Below are positions 7,624-17,165 of a DNA stretch of 64,000 bases, piece after piece; the stretch's first letter is position 1; each line of letters opens with the position of its first letter. Under the pieces are notes generated by a model. It ran no database searches. It had not been told where the DNA came from and was given only the letters and a program-made list of their open reading frames with translations. The DNA lies in the NCBI GenBank assembly GCA_024711345.1, contig JANJTA010000041.1, positions 1 through 64,000 of the forward strand. The letters run 5' to 3'. The stretch is from Rhodanobacter sp. (GTDB lineage Bacteria > Pseudomonadota > Gammaproteobacteria > Xanthomonadales > Rhodanobacteraceae). The translations under genes and the position numbers were made by a program.

Positions 7624-7629
7624 ATTGTA
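7624..7629 (-). promoter_or_regulatory. -10 element TACAAT of the cytochrome pair
   Basis: On the minus strand TACAAT occupies 7629 down to 7624, followed by exactly 7 nt and the ATG at 7616. No good -35 is visible 17-18 nt upstream. The spacing would put the transcription start at or next to the ATG, as at the thr and leu leaders. Confidence 0.45.
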
Positions 7630-7720
7630 GGCCTCGCCAACGGCGTCGGCCGGCGGCAACTGGCCTGCCGCGACAACCTGCCGCAGGCATCGCGGCGCCC
7701 GAAAGTTGCAAATGCACCTG

Positions 7721-7750
7721 TTGACCGCAGTGCAGCATCGGCCTTAGTGT
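7721..7750 (+). promoter_or_regulatory. Threonine operon promoter
   Basis: TTGACC (7721-7726) and TAGTGT (7745-7750) are separated by 18 nt. The leader ATG follows after 7 nt at 7758. The block from about 7708 to 7763 closely matches the leu promoter at 12303-12358: GAAAG upstream, ATG.A.CTGTTGAC around the -35, and CGGTT.CATGTCGC at the start. Both operons probably use one promoter design. Confidence 0.65.
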
Positions 7751-7757
7751 CGGTTCC

Positions 7758-7904
7758 ATGTCGCCGTTTGCCGCGCCAGCACGCCTGCATCCTGCCCCGC
7801 TTCGCCGCGGATGCGTGACCGCGCGCGCGGGCGCCAGCACCGCCATTGCCACCACCACGATTACCACCGGTACCCGTACCGGGCGGAGCGTCGTGCGTAG
7901 CTGA
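7758..7904 (+). CDS. thrL: Threonine operon leader peptide
   Basis: This short frame of 48 codons begins MSPFAAPARLHPAP and ends with a run rich in regulatory codons, ASTAIATTTITTGTRTG, before TGA at 7902-7904. Nine threonines and two isoleucines in a 48-residue peptide directly upstream of threonine genes match the E. coli thrL logic: ribosome stalling at Thr/Ile codons when charged tRNA is scarce. The ATG sits where transcription should start, so no Shine-Dalgarno is possible from that start; a GTG at 7815 in the same frame is an alternative. A strong hairpin follows at 7919-7944. Confidence 0.8.
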   Translation: MSPFAAPARLHPAPLRRGCVTARAGASTAIATTTITTGTRTGRSVVRS

Positions 7905-7918
7905 TTTTTCCCACGCAA

Positions 7919-7944
7919 CGGCCCGCCCTCGACGAGGCGGGCCG
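7919..7944 (+). terminator. Thr leader hairpin (attenuator candidate without U-tract)
   Basis: CGGCCCGCC (7919-7927) and GGCGGGCCG (7936-7944) form a perfect 9-bp GC stem with an 8-nt loop, 14 nt after the leader stop. Its position is that of an attenuator, but what follows is GCCCATACC, not a run of T. It may need Rho, or act by pausing or by sequestering the downstream region. Confidence 0.5.
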
Positions 7945-7993
7945 GCCCATACCGACACGCCAGCGAGCACGGGCCTCCACCGGAGAGGCCACC

Positions 7994-9145
7994 GTGATCA
8001 CCTGTGCACCCGAGCAAGTCCAGCACTCCCTGCCGCCGCCGCTGGCGCTGGCGCGCACCGGCGCGACCCGGCGGCGCGCGTTGGCGGTCGGCGTGATCGG
8101 CCCCGGCCGCGTCGGCAGTGCGCTGCTGGAACAGCTGCGCGCGGCGCAACCGCGGCTGGCCCGCGATGGCGCGCTGGAGCTGAAGCTCTGCGGCGTGGTG
8201 GCGAGCAAACGGATGTGGCTGGACTGCGACGACGCCGAACTCAACGCCCGCCACGGCGGCGCGCAGACCTGGCGGCCGAACGACCTGGACGCGTTCGCCG
8301 AGCACGTGCGCGGCAACGACGGCCGCCATGCGCTGCTGATCGACTGCAGCGCGAACGACGCGGTGGCCGCGCACTACCCGCGCTGGCTGGCCGCCGGGTT
8401 GCACGTGGTCACGCCGAACAAGCTGGCCGGCAGCGGGCCGCTGGAACGCTGGCAGGCGATCCGCGCCGCCTGTGCCGGCGGCGCGCGCTTCCGTTACGAG
8501 GCCACCGTGTGCGCCGGCCTGCCGGTGGTGCAGACCCTGCGCGACCTGCTCGACACCGGCGACGAACTGCTCGCGGTCGACGGCATGTTCTCCGGCACGC
8601 TGGCCTGGCTGTGCAACCGCCACGATGGCCGCCAGCCGTTCTCCGCGCTGGTGCGCGAGGCGCACGCGCTGGGCTACACCGAGCCGGACCCGCGCGACGA
8701 CCTGTCCGGCCTCGACGTGGCGCGCAAGCTGGTGATTCTGGCGCGCGAGGCGGGCTGGCCGCTGTCGCTGGAGGAGGTCGACCTGGAAAGCCTGGTGCCG
8801 GGCGCGCTGGCCGCGTTGCCGCGCGAGGCGTTCATGCAGCGGCTCGACGAGCTCGATGCGCCCATGGCAGCGAAACTGGCCGAGGCGCGCGCCGCCGGCG
8901 GCGTGCTGCGCCACGTGGCCCAGCTGGACCGGCACGGCCGCGCCAGCGTGCGGCTGCGGGTGCTGCCGGCCAGCCACGCGTTCGCGCACACCCGGCTCAC
9001 CGACAACATCGTGCAGTTCAGCACTCGTCGCTACTGCGATAATCCGCTGATCGTGCAAGGCCCCGGCGCCGGCCCCGAGGTGACCGCCGCCGGCGTGTTC
9101 ACCGACCTGCTGCGCATCGCCGAGTCGCTGGAGGCGCGCGCATGA
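7994..9145 (+). CDS. hom: Homoserine dehydrogenase, monofunctional
   Basis: The protein has 383 residues with GTG start at 7994, preceded by GGAGAGG 5 nt upstream. The N-terminal Rossmann motif [16 protein letters not shown] is followed by the homoserine dehydrogenase catalytic region: [10 protein letters not shown], the [13 protein letters not shown] segment, [12 protein letters not shown] and [26 protein letters not shown], which holds the conserved Lys and Asp residues. It converts aspartate semialdehyde to homoserine. The sequence resembles the C-terminal half of bifunctional ThrA, but the aspartokinase half is absent, as is a C-terminal ACT domain, so feedback by threonine must act elsewhere. 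The stop overlaps the thrB start. Confidence 0.92.
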   Translation: MITCAPEQVQHSLPPPLALARTGATRRRALAVGVIGPGRVGSALLEQLRAAQPRLARDGALELKLCGVVASKRMWLDCDDAELNARHGGAQTWRPNDLDAFAEHVRGNDGRHALLIDCSANDAVAAHYPRWLAAGLHVVTPNKLAGSGPLERWQAIRAACAGGARFRYEATVCAGLPVVQTLRDLLDTGDELLAVDGMFSGTLAWLCNRHDGRQPFSALVREAHALGYTEPDPRDDLSGLDVARKLVILAREAGWPLSLEEVDLESLVPGALAALPREAFMQRLDELDAPMAAKLAEARAAGGVLRHVAQLDRHGRASVRLRVLPASHAFAHTRLTDNIVQFSTRRYCDNPLIVQGPGAGPEVTAAGVFTDLLRIAESLEARA

Positions 9146-10137
9146 ACTCCTCCCTGCTGGAACCCCTCATGGCTGCACCGCGCCCTGCCAAACATCCCCA
9201 AGTCGCCTGTGCCTTCGCGCCGGCCAGCGTGGGCAACGTCGGCGTCGGCTTCGACCTGCTCGGCCACAGCGTGGCCAGCGCCGGCGACCGCGCCCAGGTG
9301 CGCCGCATCGAGGAGCCGGTGGTGCGCATCGCGCCGATCCGCGGCTGCGTCACCGACCTGCCCACCGACCCGCGCCGCAACACCGCCGGCACCGCGCTGC
9401 TCTCGCTGCGCAAGGCGCTGGGCCTCGCGCACGGCTTCGAGCTGACCCTGCACAAGGGCATCGCGCTGGGCTCGGGCATGGGCGGCTCGGCCGCCTCCTG
9501 CGTGGCCGCACTGGTGGCCGCCAACGCGCTGCTGCCCAAGCCGCTGCCGCGCGAGGCGCTGTACGGCTTCGCGCTGGACGGCGAGGCGGTGGCCAGCGGC
9601 AGCCGCCATGGCGACAACCTCGGCTCGATGCTGCTCGGCGGCCTGGTGCTGGCCACCCACGAGCGCCTGCTGCGCCTCACCGTGCCGGCCGCGTGGCACT
9701 GCGCGCTGGTGCATCCGCACGTGGTGCTGGAGACGCGCAGGGCGCGTGCCGCGCTGGCCGGCCACTACGCGTTGGACACGTTCGTGGCGCAAAGCGCCAA
9801 CCTCGCGCTGGTGCTGGCCGGCTGCCAGCGCGGCGACGCCGCGCTCGTGCGCGAGGGCCTGCAGGACGTGCTGGTGGAACCGCGCCGCGCGCCGCTGATT
9901 CCGCGCTTCGCGCAAGTGAAGCAGGCCGCGCTCGACCACCGCGCGCTGGGCGCCAGCATCTCCGGCGCCGGCCCCAGCGTGTTCGGCTGGTACGACAACC
10001 GCCCCGATGCCGAGGCGGCCAGCGTGGCGATGCGCGCCGCGTTCGCCGAAGGCGGCCTGGACAGCGACGCATGGGTGTCGCCGATCGAGGGGCCGGCGGC
10101 CAGCCTGATCGACGCCCTCGACGAGGCGCTGCCATGA
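9142..10137 (+). CDS. thrB: Homoserine kinase
   Basis: The protein has 331 residues of the GHMP kinase family. The phosphate-binding loop is [16 protein letters not shown], preceded by [14 protein letters not shown] near the N-terminus, and the C-terminal [12 protein letters not shown] motif 3 is intact. It phosphorylates homoserine for threonine synthase. The ATG at 9142 overlaps the TGA of the dehydrogenase gene; an ATG at 9169 (MAAPRPAKH) would give a 322-residue form closer to the usual start of the family. Its own TGA overlaps the ATG of thrC (ATGA). Confidence 0.93.
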   Translation: MNSSLLEPLMAAPRPAKHPQVACAFAPASVGNVGVGFDLLGHSVASAGDRAQVRRIEEPVVRIAPIRGCVTDLPTDPRRNTAGTALLSLRKALGLAHGFELTLHKGIALGSGMGGSAASCVAALVAANALLPKPLPREALYGFALDGEAVASGSRHGDNLGSMLLGGLVLATHERLLRLTVPAAWHCALVHPHVVLETRRARAALAGHYALDTFVAQSANLALVLAGCQRGDAALVREGLQDVLVEPRRAPLIPRFAQVKQAALDHRALGASISGAGPSVFGWYDNRPDAEAASVAMRAAFAEGGLDSDAWVSPIEGPAASLIDALDEALP

Positions 10138-11573
10138 ACCAGCGCCCCACTTGCAGGAGCCCGCTCGCGGGTGATGCTCTTGAAGCCGGAAGGCCCGGAC
10201 GTTCGTCTGTCGAGAACCGGGATTCGCAAAAGCAGCAGCATCGCCCGCGAGCGGGCTCCTACGTGAGTACGCGCGGCGTGGCGCCAGCCGTGCCGATCGG
10301 GCAGGCGATCGCCGCGGGACTGGCGCCGGACGGCGGCCTGTACGTACCCGAATCCCTGCCGCGACTCGATCCCGCGACGTTCGACCCGCACGGCACGCTG
10401 GCCGACACCGCCGCCACCTTGCTCGCACCGTTCTTCGCCGGCGATGCGCTGGCCGATGAGTTGCCCACGATCTGCGCCGAAGCGTTCACCTTCGACACGC
10501 CACTGCGCGCACTGCCCGCGCATCCGGGCACGCTGATGCTGGAGCTGTTCCACGGCCCCACCTCGGCGTTCAAGGACATCGGCGCGCGCTTCCTCGCCGC
10601 CTGCCTGCGCCGGCTGCCGCGCAGCGATGCGCGGCCGCTGACCATCCTGGTCGCCACCTCGGGCGACACCGGCGCCGCGGTGGCGGCGGCGTTCCATCGC
10701 CAGCCGGACGTGCCGGACTCAAATGTGCGTGTCGTGATCCTGTATCCGGACGGTCGGGTCTCGCCGCGCCAGGCACACCAGCTCGGCTGCTTCGGCGACA
10801 ACGTGACCGCGCTGCGCGTGGCCGGCCGCTTCGACGACTGCCAGCGCATGGTCAAGGCCGCGCTCAACGACGCGGAGCTGCAACGCGCCGTGCCGCTCAG
10901 CTCGGCCAACAGCATCAGCCTGGGCCGCCTGCTGCCGCAGATGAGCTACTACGCGCACGCCGCGCTGGGCTGGTGGCGCGAACACGGCACGCCGCTGAAC
11001 TTCATCGTGCCCACCGGCAACCTCGGCAATGCGCTGGCCTGCCTGTGGGTGCGCGAGCTCGGCCTGCCGGTCGGCGAGGTGCAGCTGGCCTGCAACGCGA
11101 ACGCCACCCTGCCCGAGTTCTTCGCCGGCGCCGACTACGCGCCGCGCGAAGCCGTCGCCACCCTCGCCAACGCGATGGACGTCGGCGCACCCAGCAACTT
11201 CGAGCGGCTGCGCTGGAACTTCCCCGACGCCGCCCGCCTGCGCCGACGGCTGCAGGCACACAGCGTGGACGACGCGACGATCCGCCAGACCATCGCCCGC
11301 CATGCCCGCGAGCATGGCGAGGTGTTCTGCCCGCACACCGCCACCGCGATGCATCGGCTGGATCAACTGCGTACAGACGGCGACGACAAACCGTGGGCGA
11401 TCGTCGCCACCGCCCATCCGGCCAAGTTCGAGCAGGTGGTGGAGCCGCTGCTCGGCCACCCGCTCGACCTGCCGCCGGCGCTGGCCGCGATGCTGGCACG
11501 CCCGGCCTCGGCGCAGGCGCTGCCCGCGGACGACGCGGGCTTCCGGCAATGGCTGCGCGAACAGGCGCCATGA
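10134..11573 (+). CDS. thrC: Threonine synthase with a REP-encoded N-terminal extension
   Basis: A protein of 479 residues if read from ATG 10134, which overlaps the thrB stop. Canonical threonine synthase begins at [10 protein letters not shown] (GTG 10263) and includes the PLP lysine in [13 protein letters not shown], the [13 protein letters not shown] phosphate-binding region and [14 protein letters not shown]. It converts O-phosphohomoserine to threonine. The first 43 codons consist almost entirely of an inserted REP pair that keeps the frame open. Either the extra segment is translated through coupling with thrB, or GTG 10263 is used; no Shine-Dalgarno stands before that GTG. Elsewhere the gene looks complete and normal. 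Confidence 0.9.
   Translation: MNQRPTCRSPLAGDALEAGRPGRSSVENRDSQKQQHRPRAGSYVSTRGVAPAVPIGQAIAAGLAPDGGLYVPESLPRLDPATFDPHGTLADTAATLLAPFFAGDALADELPTICAEAFTFDTPLRALPAHPGTLMLELFHGPTSAFKDIGARFLAACLRRLPRSDARPLTILVATSGDTGAAVAAAFHRQPDVPDSNVRVVILYPDGRVSPRQAHQLGCFGDNVTALRVAGRFDDCQRMVKAALNDAELQRAVPLSSANSISLGRLLPQMSYYAHAALGWWREHGTPLNFIVPTGNLGNALACLWVRELGLPVGEVQLACNANATLPEFFAGADYAPREAVATLANAMDVGAPSNFERLRWNFPDAARLRRRLQAHSVDDATIRQTIARHAREHGEVFCPHTATAMHRLDQLRTDGDDKPWAIVATAHPAKFEQVVEPLLGHPLDLPPALAAMLARPASAQALPADDAGFRQWLREQAP
10153..10262 (+). repeat. REP pair (REPIN) inside the 5' end of thrC
   Basis: The left arm (10153-10178) reads GCAGGAGCCCGCTCGCGGGT then GATGCT. The right arm (10237-10262) is its inverted copy, differing at two of 26 positions. 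The 58-nt spacer includes GGGATTCG, echoing the spacer of the pair at 27473-27565. The inverted arrangement is that of a REPIN, the mobile unit of REP sequences. The right arm abuts the native GTGAGTACGCGC of thrC. Confidence 0.88.
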
Positions 11574-11629
11574 CGACGCGGCCGGCGGGACGGGCGAGCG
11601 ACGTCATGCGCTGACGCGGCGCGGGCCGT

Positions 11630-11658
11630 TTGCGCAGCGGATACGGCAGGTCTAGATT
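11630..11658 (+). promoter_or_regulatory. Candidate promoter of the small secreted protein gene
   Basis: TTGCGC (11630-11635) and TAGATT (11653-11658) are spaced by 17 nt, about 95 nt upstream of the ATG at 11754. The 180-nt space between thrC and this gene shows no clear intrinsic terminator. Confidence 0.45.
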
Positions 11659-11753
11659 GCCGCTGGCAGCCGCCCGACCGCTGTGGCCCGGGAACCGTTC
11701 GCGCGGCCTGGCCAACGGCGCCGGCCTGCCAGCTCTGCTACCGAGGGATCGTC

Positions 11754-12221
11754 ATGAACCGACTGACCATCACCTGCGCGCTGATCGCGCTGGCCTCCCC
11801 CGCGCTGCACGCACAGCGCGCCGCGGATGTCCAGCCGAACGCGCAATCGAGCTACAACATCCAGCAGAACATGCAACGCGCACAGCAGCAACGGATGGGC
11901 GCCTATGCCGACACCGACCGCCACACCGCACGGATCTCCCTTGCCAACCTGACCAAGCTGCGCGCGAAGCTCGCGGAGGCCTGGCAGGCGCTGGGCATGA
12001 CGCAGGAATCCGCCAAGGCGGTGGCGGCAGCCTATGACCCGAACTTCGCGCTGAACGCCCGTCGCGCCTCGCTGCAGGGCAAGAGCGACGCGGAGATCGC
12101 CGCGGTACTGCAGGCGGCGCTGGCCCGCAAGGACTATCAGCTGGCCAACCAGACGCTCATCGACTTCGAGCGCGGCCGGCTGAACCTCGGCGCGGATACC
12201 GCGCCGGACGGCCAGCGCTGA
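11754..12221 (+). CDS. Small secreted protein of unknown function
   Basis: The protein has 155 residues. It has a signal peptide (MNRLTITCALIALASPALHA, likely cleaved before QRAAD). The mature part is Gln/Ala-rich and appears mainly helical, with SYNIQQNMQRAQQQRMG followed by amphipathic segments around TKLRAKLAEAWQALG. No cysteine after the signal, no metal motif and no recognisable domain were seen. A purine-rich GAGGGAT precedes the ATG, and a promoter-like pair lies upstream. It stands alone between the thr and leu operons, and there is nothing in its surroundings to assign a role. Confidence 0.75.
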   Translation: MNRLTITCALIALASPALHAQRAADVQPNAQSSYNIQQNMQRAQQQRMGAYADTDRHTARISLANLTKLRAKLAEAWQALGMTQESAKAVAAAYDPNFALNARRASLQGKSDAEIAAVLQAALARKDYQLANQTLIDFERGRLNLGADTAPDGQR

Positions 12222-12315
12222 CCTTCGCCGCCCGGCACCCTCGTCCACGAACGCCATTGCCGTCTGGCCATCTGGACGTCCAAACCGACGCGTCGAAAGA
12301 TTTCAGATGAAACTG

Positions 12316-12345
12316 TTGACGGCGCCATGCGAAGTGCCCTAAGGT
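12316..12345 (+). promoter_or_regulatory. Leucine/isoleucine-valine operon promoter
   Basis: TTGACG (12316-12321) and TAAGGT (12340-12345) are spaced by 18 nt, and the leader ATG follows 7 nt later at 12353. Spacing, surrounding sequence and start position match the thr promoter. Confidence 0.7.
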
Positions 12346-12352
12346 CGGTTTC

Positions 12353-12490
12353 ATGTCGCAGCGCAGCAGCCATTGCCGCATCGCCGAAATGAACCGTCTT
12401 GCGACGGTCGACGGCCTGCTGCAGCTCGGCGGCACGCTCCTTATTACCCTCGTACTCGTACTCCTTATTACCAACGGAGGTGCGGGCTGA
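12353..12490 (+). CDS. Leu/ilv operon leader peptide
   Basis: This 45-codon frame begins MSQRSSHCRIAEMNRLATVD and contains the control stretch LLITLVLVLLITNGG before TGA at 12488-12490. Runs of Leu, Ile, Val and Thr codons immediately before an attenuator are the hallmark of ilv/leu leader peptides (E. coli ilvL and leuL). Stalling for shortage of any branched-chain aminoacyl-tRNA would favour read-through into leuA. Its ATG coincides with the expected transcription start, suggesting a leaderless message. Confidence 0.85.
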   Translation: MSQRSSHCRIAEMNRLATVDGLLQLGGTLLITLVLVLLITNGGAG

Positions 12491-12535
12491 GGGCACGTGT
12501 CCAGGTAGCTAGAAAAACCTGAAAAACACCCGAAG

Positions 12536-12569
12536 AACCCCGCACCGGCAACGGATGCGGGGTTTTTTT
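12536..12569 (+). terminator. Attenuator terminator before leuA
   Basis: AACCCCGCA (12536-12544) pairs with TGCGGGGTT (12556-12564). An inner CCG/CGG closes a GCAA tetraloop, and seven T (12563-12569) follow. It lies 45 nt after the leader stop and 30 nt before leuA. It is a textbook intrinsic terminator serving as attenuator. Confidence 0.92.
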
Positions 12570-12599
12570 GTGCCTTCGGCGCCGCGAAACCGCGGAGCC

Positions 12600-14231
12600 A
12601 TGATGAAAAATCCCGACCAGCAAAACACCTCCGCCAGCGACGACGCCGTCGTCGCCGGCCGCGTGCGCATCTTCGACACCACCTTGCGCGACGGCGAGCA
12701 GGCGCCCGGTTTCTCGATGGACCGGCGCGCGAAACTGCGCATGGCGCAGCAGCTCGAGGCGCTCGGCGTGGACGTGCTCGAAGCGGGTTTTCCGCAGGCC
12801 TCGCCGGACGATTTTGCTGCGGTTGCGGAAATCGCCGGCGCGCTGAAAAGCACCACGGTGTGCGCGCTGGCGCGCTGCCAGGACGGCGACATCGACAGCG
12901 CGGCGCGCGCGCTGCAGGCCGCGCGCCACTCGCGCATCCACCTGTTCCTGTCGACCAGTCCGCTGCATCGCGAACACAAGCTGGGCATGAGCCGCGCGCA
13001 GGTGCTGGACACCGCGGTGCGCGCGATCGAACGCGCCCGCGGCTTCTGCCACGAGGTGGAGTTTTCCGCCGAGGATGCGCTGCGCACCGAGCCCGAGTTC
13101 CTGGCCGAGGTGTTCAGCGCCGCGGTGGCCGCCGGCGCCAGCACGCTCAACGCGCCGGACACGGTGGGCTACACCACGCCGGACGAGATCGCCGAGCTGT
13201 TCCGCTACCTGCGCCAGCACGTACACGGCGCGGACAAGGTGGTGTTCTCCTGCCATTGCCACGACGACCTGGGGCTGGCGGTGGCCAACAGCCTGGCCGC
13301 GGTGGGTGCCGGCGCACGCCAGGTGGAGTGCACCATCAACGGTATCGGCGAGCGCGCCGGCAACGCCGCGCTGGAGGAAGTGGTGATGGCGCTGAAGGTG
13401 CGCGCGCCGCATTTCGGCGTGGACACCCGCATCGACACCCGCCAGCTGTATCCGTCCTCGCGCCTGCTGACCGAACTGACCGGCCAGGCGGTGCCGCGCA
13501 ACAAGGCGATCGTGGGCGCCAACGCGTTCGCGCACGAATCCGGCATCCACCAGCACGGCATGCTCAAGCACCGCGGCACCTACGAAATCATGCGCCCGCA
13601 GGACGTCGGCATCGCCGCGACGCTCCTGGTGCTGGGCAAGCATTCGGGCCGCGCCGCACTGCGCCAGCGCCTGCAGGCACTGGGCCACACGCCGGACGAC
13701 ACCGCGCTGGAGTCTATCTTCGCCCGCTTCAAGACGCTGGCCGACCACGGCCGCGAGCTGCACGACGAAGACCTGGAAGCGCTGGCGCTGGGCCGCGACC
13801 CGCAGGCCGCCGGCCCGTGGCACCTGCTGCAGCTGCACGCCAGCTCGCACTTCGGCGGGAGCGCCTCGGCCTCGGTGAAGCTGGCCCACGACGACGGCCA
13901 TGAGGTGGGCGAGGCGGCGATCGGCGACGGTCCGGTGGATGCGACGCTGCGCGCGATCGAACGCGCCACCGGCACGGCGCTGGCGCTCACCCGCTTCCAG
14001 ATCGACGCGCTCGGCGAAGGCGCCGACGCCATCGGCCACGCGCAGCTGAGCGCCCGTCACGCCGCGCGCGACTGGCGCGGCCACGGCCGCAGCAGCGACA
14101 TCGTCGAGGCCGCCGCGCTGGCCGCGCTGGCCATCGTCAACCGGATCGAACGCCAGTCCGCCGCGAACCCGCCCATCAGCACGATCGCCGCGCCCACCCC
14201 GGGGCGCGCGCAGCAGGAGACCACCGCATGA
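12600..14231 (+). CDS. leuA: 2-isopropylmalate synthase
   Basis: The protein has 543 residues, with an HMGL-like catalytic barrel beginning [19 protein letters not shown] (metal-binding Asp, catalytic Arg), then [14 protein letters not shown] (His ligands), [14 protein letters not shown] and [15 protein letters not shown]. The C-terminal LeuA allosteric domain, about residue 400 onward, is present with [12 protein letters not shown], so feedback by leucine is expected. It condenses acetyl-CoA and 2-oxoisovalerate. The ATG at 12600 is preceded by GGAG; an upstream in-frame ATG within the attenuator stem is rejected because it would lie inside the terminator. First structural gene of a ten-gene operon; the stop overlaps ilvE. 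Confidence 0.95.
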   Translation: MMKNPDQQNTSASDDAVVAGRVRIFDTTLRDGEQAPGFSMDRRAKLRMAQQLEALGVDVLEAGFPQASPDDFAAVAEIAGALKSTTVCALARCQDGDIDSAARALQAARHSRIHLFLSTSPLHREHKLGMSRAQVLDTAVRAIERARGFCHEVEFSAEDALRTEPEFLAEVFSAAVAAGASTLNAPDTVGYTTPDEIAELFRYLRQHVHGADKVVFSCHCHDDLGLAVANSLAAVGAGARQVECTINGIGERAGNAALEEVVMALKVRAPHFGVDTRIDTRQLYPSSRLLTELTGQAVPRNKAIVGANAFAHESGIHQHGMLKHRGTYEIMRPQDVGIAATLLVLGKHSGRAALRQRLQALGHTPDDTALESIFARFKTLADHGRELHDEDLEALALGRDPQAAGPWHLLQLHASSHFGGSASASVKLAHDDGHEVGEAAIGDGPVDATLRAIERATGTALALTRFQIDALGEGADAIGHAQLSARHAARDWRGHGRSSDIVEAAALAALAIVNRIERQSAANPPISTIAAPTPGRAQQETTA

Positions 14232-15160
14232 ACACCCCCTTCGTCTGGCACAACGGCCGGATCAAGCCGTGGGCCGAGGCCAACGTCCACGTCAGCACGC
14301 ACGCGCTGCACTACGGCTCGTCCGTGTTCGAGGGCGAGCGCGTGTACGCCACGCCGCGCGGTCCGGCCTACTTCCGCCTTGCCGAGCACACCCGCCGCCT
14401 GTTCGAGTCGGCCCGCGTCTACGAGATCGAGGTCGGCTACAGCGAGGACGAGATCAACGCCGCCTGCGTGGAGCTGATCCGCGCCAACGCGATGGCGTCG
14501 GCCTACGTGCGGCCGATCGTGTTCCGCGGCGCCGGCGGGCTCGGCGTGCTGGCGAAGGAAGGCGCGCCGGTCGAGGTGGCCATCATGGCGATGGCCTGGG
14601 GCGCGTACCTGGGCGAGGCGGCCGAACGCGGCGCCGACGTCTGCGTGTCCTCGTGGCACCGCCCCGCGCCGAACACCCTGCCGAGCTGGGCCAAGGCCGG
14701 CGGCAATTACCTCTCGAGCCAGCTGATCGGGCTGGAGGCGCGCCGCAACGGCTACGACGAAGGCCTCGCGCTGGGCGTGAACGGCCTGCTCAGCGAAGGC
14801 GCCGGCGAGAACGTCTTCCTGGTCAAGCGCGGCAGGCTGCTCACCCCGCCATCCAGCGCCGGCATCCTCGCCGGGATCACCCGCGACAGCGTGCTCGCCC
14901 TGGCCGCCGACCTCGGCATCGAAGCGGAAGAACGCGAGCTGCCGCGCGAGGCGCTGTATTCCGCCGACGAAGTGTTCATGACCGGCACCGCCGCCGAGAT
15001 CACCCCGGTGCGCTCGGTCGACCGCAAGCCGATCGGCCAGGGCGCGCCCGGACCCATCACGCAGCAGCTGCGACAGGCGTTCTTCGGCCTGTTCGACGGG
15101 CGCACTCCCGACAAGCGGGGCTGGCTGGATGTGGTGGAAAAGCGGGAGGTCGCGGCATGA
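14228..15160 (+). CDS. ilvE: Branched-chain amino acid aminotransferase
   Basis: The protein has 310 residues of the class IV PLP aminotransferase fold. [16 protein letters not shown] near residue 30, YVRPIVFRG, and [16 protein letters not shown] with the Schiff-base lysine identify an IlvE of the proteobacterial type, supported by [10 protein letters not shown] and the GTAAEITPV motif. It performs the last transamination to leucine, isoleucine and valine. It overlaps both neighbours by 4 bp (ATGA). Placement of ilvE between leuA and leuC is uncommon and couples the final step directly to the leucine branch. Confidence 0.93.
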   Translation: MNTPFVWHNGRIKPWAEANVHVSTHALHYGSSVFEGERVYATPRGPAYFRLAEHTRRLFESARVYEIEVGYSEDEINAACVELIRANAMASAYVRPIVFRGAGGLGVLAKEGAPVEVAIMAMAWGAYLGEAAERGADVCVSSWHRPAPNTLPSWAKAGGNYLSSQLIGLEARRNGYDEGLALGVNGLLSEGAGENVFLVKRGRLLTPPSSAGILAGITRDSVLALAADLGIEAEERELPREALYSADEVFMTGTAAEITPVRSVDRKPIGQGAPGPITQQLRQAFFGLFDGRTPDKRGWLDVVEKREVAA

Positions 15161-16587
15161 GCGCGCGAACCCTGTTCGAGAAAATCTGGGACGCCCACGT
15201 GGTCGCCGCCGAGACCGCCGACACGCCGGCGATCCTCTACGTCGACCTGCATCTGGTGCACGAGGTCACCTCGCCGCAGGCGTTCAGCGAGCTGCGCGAG
15301 CGCGGCCTGAAGCTGCGCCGGCCAGACCGCATGCTGGCCACGCTGGACCATTCCACGCCGACCCTGCCGGCGCACGCCGACGGCAGCCGCCCGTACGCGA
15401 ACCCCGAGGCGCGGGCGCAGGTCGCGCAGCTGGAGGCCAACTGCCGCGAGTTCGGCGTCGAGCTGCACGGCTGGGACAGCACCGAGCGCGGCATCGTGCA
15501 CGTGATCGGGCCGGAGCTGGGCGCCACGCAGCCGGGCATGACCATCGTCTGCGGCGACAGCCACACCTCCACGCATGGTGCGTTTGGAGCCTTGGCGTTC
15601 GGCATCGGCACCACCGAGGTCGGCCACGTGATGGCCACGCAGTGCCTGCTGCAGCGCCAGCCGAAGACCATGGCGATCCACGTCGATGGCGCGCTGCCGC
15701 CGGGCGTCGGCGCGAAGGACCTGATCCTGCACATCATCGGCACGATCGGCGTCGATGGCGGCACCGGTCACGTGCTGGAGTACCGCGGCGCGGCGATCGA
15801 GGCGCTGTCGATGGACGAGCGCATGACCATCTGCAACATGTCGATCGAGGCCGGCGCGCGCGCCGGACTGATCGCACCGGACGAGACCACCTTCGCCTGG
15901 CTGCAGGGCCGCCCGCGCGTGCCGCAGGGCGCGGCGTGGGACGCGGCGGTGGCGCAATGGCGCACGCTGAAGAGCGACGACGGCGCGCGCTACGACCGCG
16001 AGGTGCGCATCGACGCCGGCGCGGTGAAACCCACCGTCACCTATGGCACCCATCCCGGCATGGCGATCGCGCTGGACGCGCCGGTGCCGGCGGCCACCAA
16101 TGCGCAGGAACGCCGCGCGCTCGACTACATGCAGAGCCAGCCCGGCCAGCCGATGCAGGGCACGCCGGTGGACGTGGTGTTCGTCGGCAGCTGCACCAAC
16201 TCGCGCCTGTCCGACCTGCGCGAAGTCGCCCGCGTGCTGCGCGGCCGGCGCATCGCCGAGGGCGTGCGCATGCTGGTGGTGCCCGGCTCCGAAGCGGTGC
16301 GCCGCGAGGCCGAACGCGAAGGCCTGCACCGGGTGTTCCTCGCCGCCGGCGCCGAGTGGCGCGTACCGGGCTGCTCGATGTGCATCGCCATGAACGGCGA
16401 CCTGGCGCAGCCGGGCCAGCTGGTCGTGTCCACTTCCAACCGCAACTTCGAGGGCCGCCAGGGCAAGGGCGCGCGCACCGTGCTGGCCAGCCCGGCCACC
16501 GCCGCCGCCTCGGCCATCGCCGGGCACATCGCCGACCCGCGCGCGTACCTCGGCGCCGCCGATCACAGCCGGGAGCAAGCCGCATGA
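15157..16587 (+). CDS. leuC: 3-isopropylmalate dehydratase large subunit
   Basis: The protein has 476 residues of the aconitase family. It starts [16 protein letters not shown] and contains [41 protein letters not shown] and GCSMCIAMN; the cysteines of the latter two ligate the [4Fe-4S] cluster. It isomerises 2- to 3-isopropylmalate together with LeuD, encoded by the next gene. The ATG overlaps the ilvE stop, and the TGA overlaps the leuD start. Confidence 0.95.
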   Translation: MSARTLFEKIWDAHVVAAETADTPAILYVDLHLVHEVTSPQAFSELRERGLKLRRPDRMLATLDHSTPTLPAHADGSRPYANPEARAQVAQLEANCREFGVELHGWDSTERGIVHVIGPELGATQPGMTIVCGDSHTSTHGAFGALAFGIGTTEVGHVMATQCLLQRQPKTMAIHVDGALPPGVGAKDLILHIIGTIGVDGGTGHVLEYRGAAIEALSMDERMTICNMSIEAGARAGLIAPDETTFAWLQGRPRVPQGAAWDAAVAQWRTLKSDDGARYDREVRIDAGAVKPTVTYGTHPGMAIALDAPVPAATNAQERRALDYMQSQPGQPMQGTPVDVVFVGSCTNSRLSDLREVARVLRGRRIAEGVRMLVVPGSEAVRREAEREGLHRVFLAAGAEWRVPGCSMCIAMNGDLAQPGQLVVSTSNRNFEGRQGKGARTVLASPATAAASAIAGHIADPRAYLGAADHSREQAA

Positions 16588-17165
16588 AGCCGATCACCCG
16601 CCTCCATTCCCGCACCGCCGTGCTGGCCGACGAGAACATCGACACCGACCGCATCATCCCGGCGCGCTTCCTCACCACCACCACGCGCGAGGGGCTGGGC
16701 CAGCTGTGCTTCCACGACTGGCGCTACCAGGCCGACGGCAGCGACAACGCAGCGTTCCCGTTGAACCGCCCCGAAGCGCGCGGCTGCTCGATCCTGGTCG
16801 CCGGGCGCAACTTCGGCTGCGGCTCCTCGCGCGAGCACGCGCCGTGGGCGCTGCTCGACTACGGCATCCGCGCGGTGCTGTGCAGCGAGATCGCGGACAT
16901 CTTCCGCGGCAACGCGCTGAAGAACGGCCTGCTCGCCATCGTCATCGACGAGCCGGAGCATCGCTGGCTGCTCCGGCACCCGGGCATCGAGCTGGCGATC
17001 GACGTGCGCGAGCAGTACATCGCGCTGCCCGACGGCGGCCGCATCCGGTTCGCGCTGGAGCCGTTCGCGCGGCACTGCCTGCTCCACGGCGTCGACCAGC
17101 TCGGCTACCTGCTGCAGCACGAAAAGGCGATCACCCACTACGAACAACAGGAGCAAGCGGCATGA
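16584..17165 (+). CDS. leuD: 3-isopropylmalate dehydratase small subunit
   Basis: The protein has 193 residues, a swivel domain. [15 protein letters not shown] near the N-terminus and [23 protein letters not shown] are the substrate-binding hallmarks of LeuD. It forms the heterodimer with LeuC. It overlaps both leuC and leuB by 4 bp. Confidence 0.95.
   Translation: MKPITRLHSRTAVLADENIDTDRIIPARFLTTTTREGLGQLCFHDWRYQADGSDNAAFPLNRPEARGCSILVAGRNFGCGSSREHAPWALLDYGIRAVLCSEIADIFRGNALKNGLLAIVIDEPEHRWLLRHPGIELAIDVREQYIALPDGGRIRFALEPFARHCLLHGVDQLGYLLQHEKAITHYEQQEQAA

Noticed and set aside
12555..12599. Earlier leuA start at 12555
   Set aside because: It would begin inside the attenuator stem and add residues unlike LeuA; ATG 12600 with GGAG is better.
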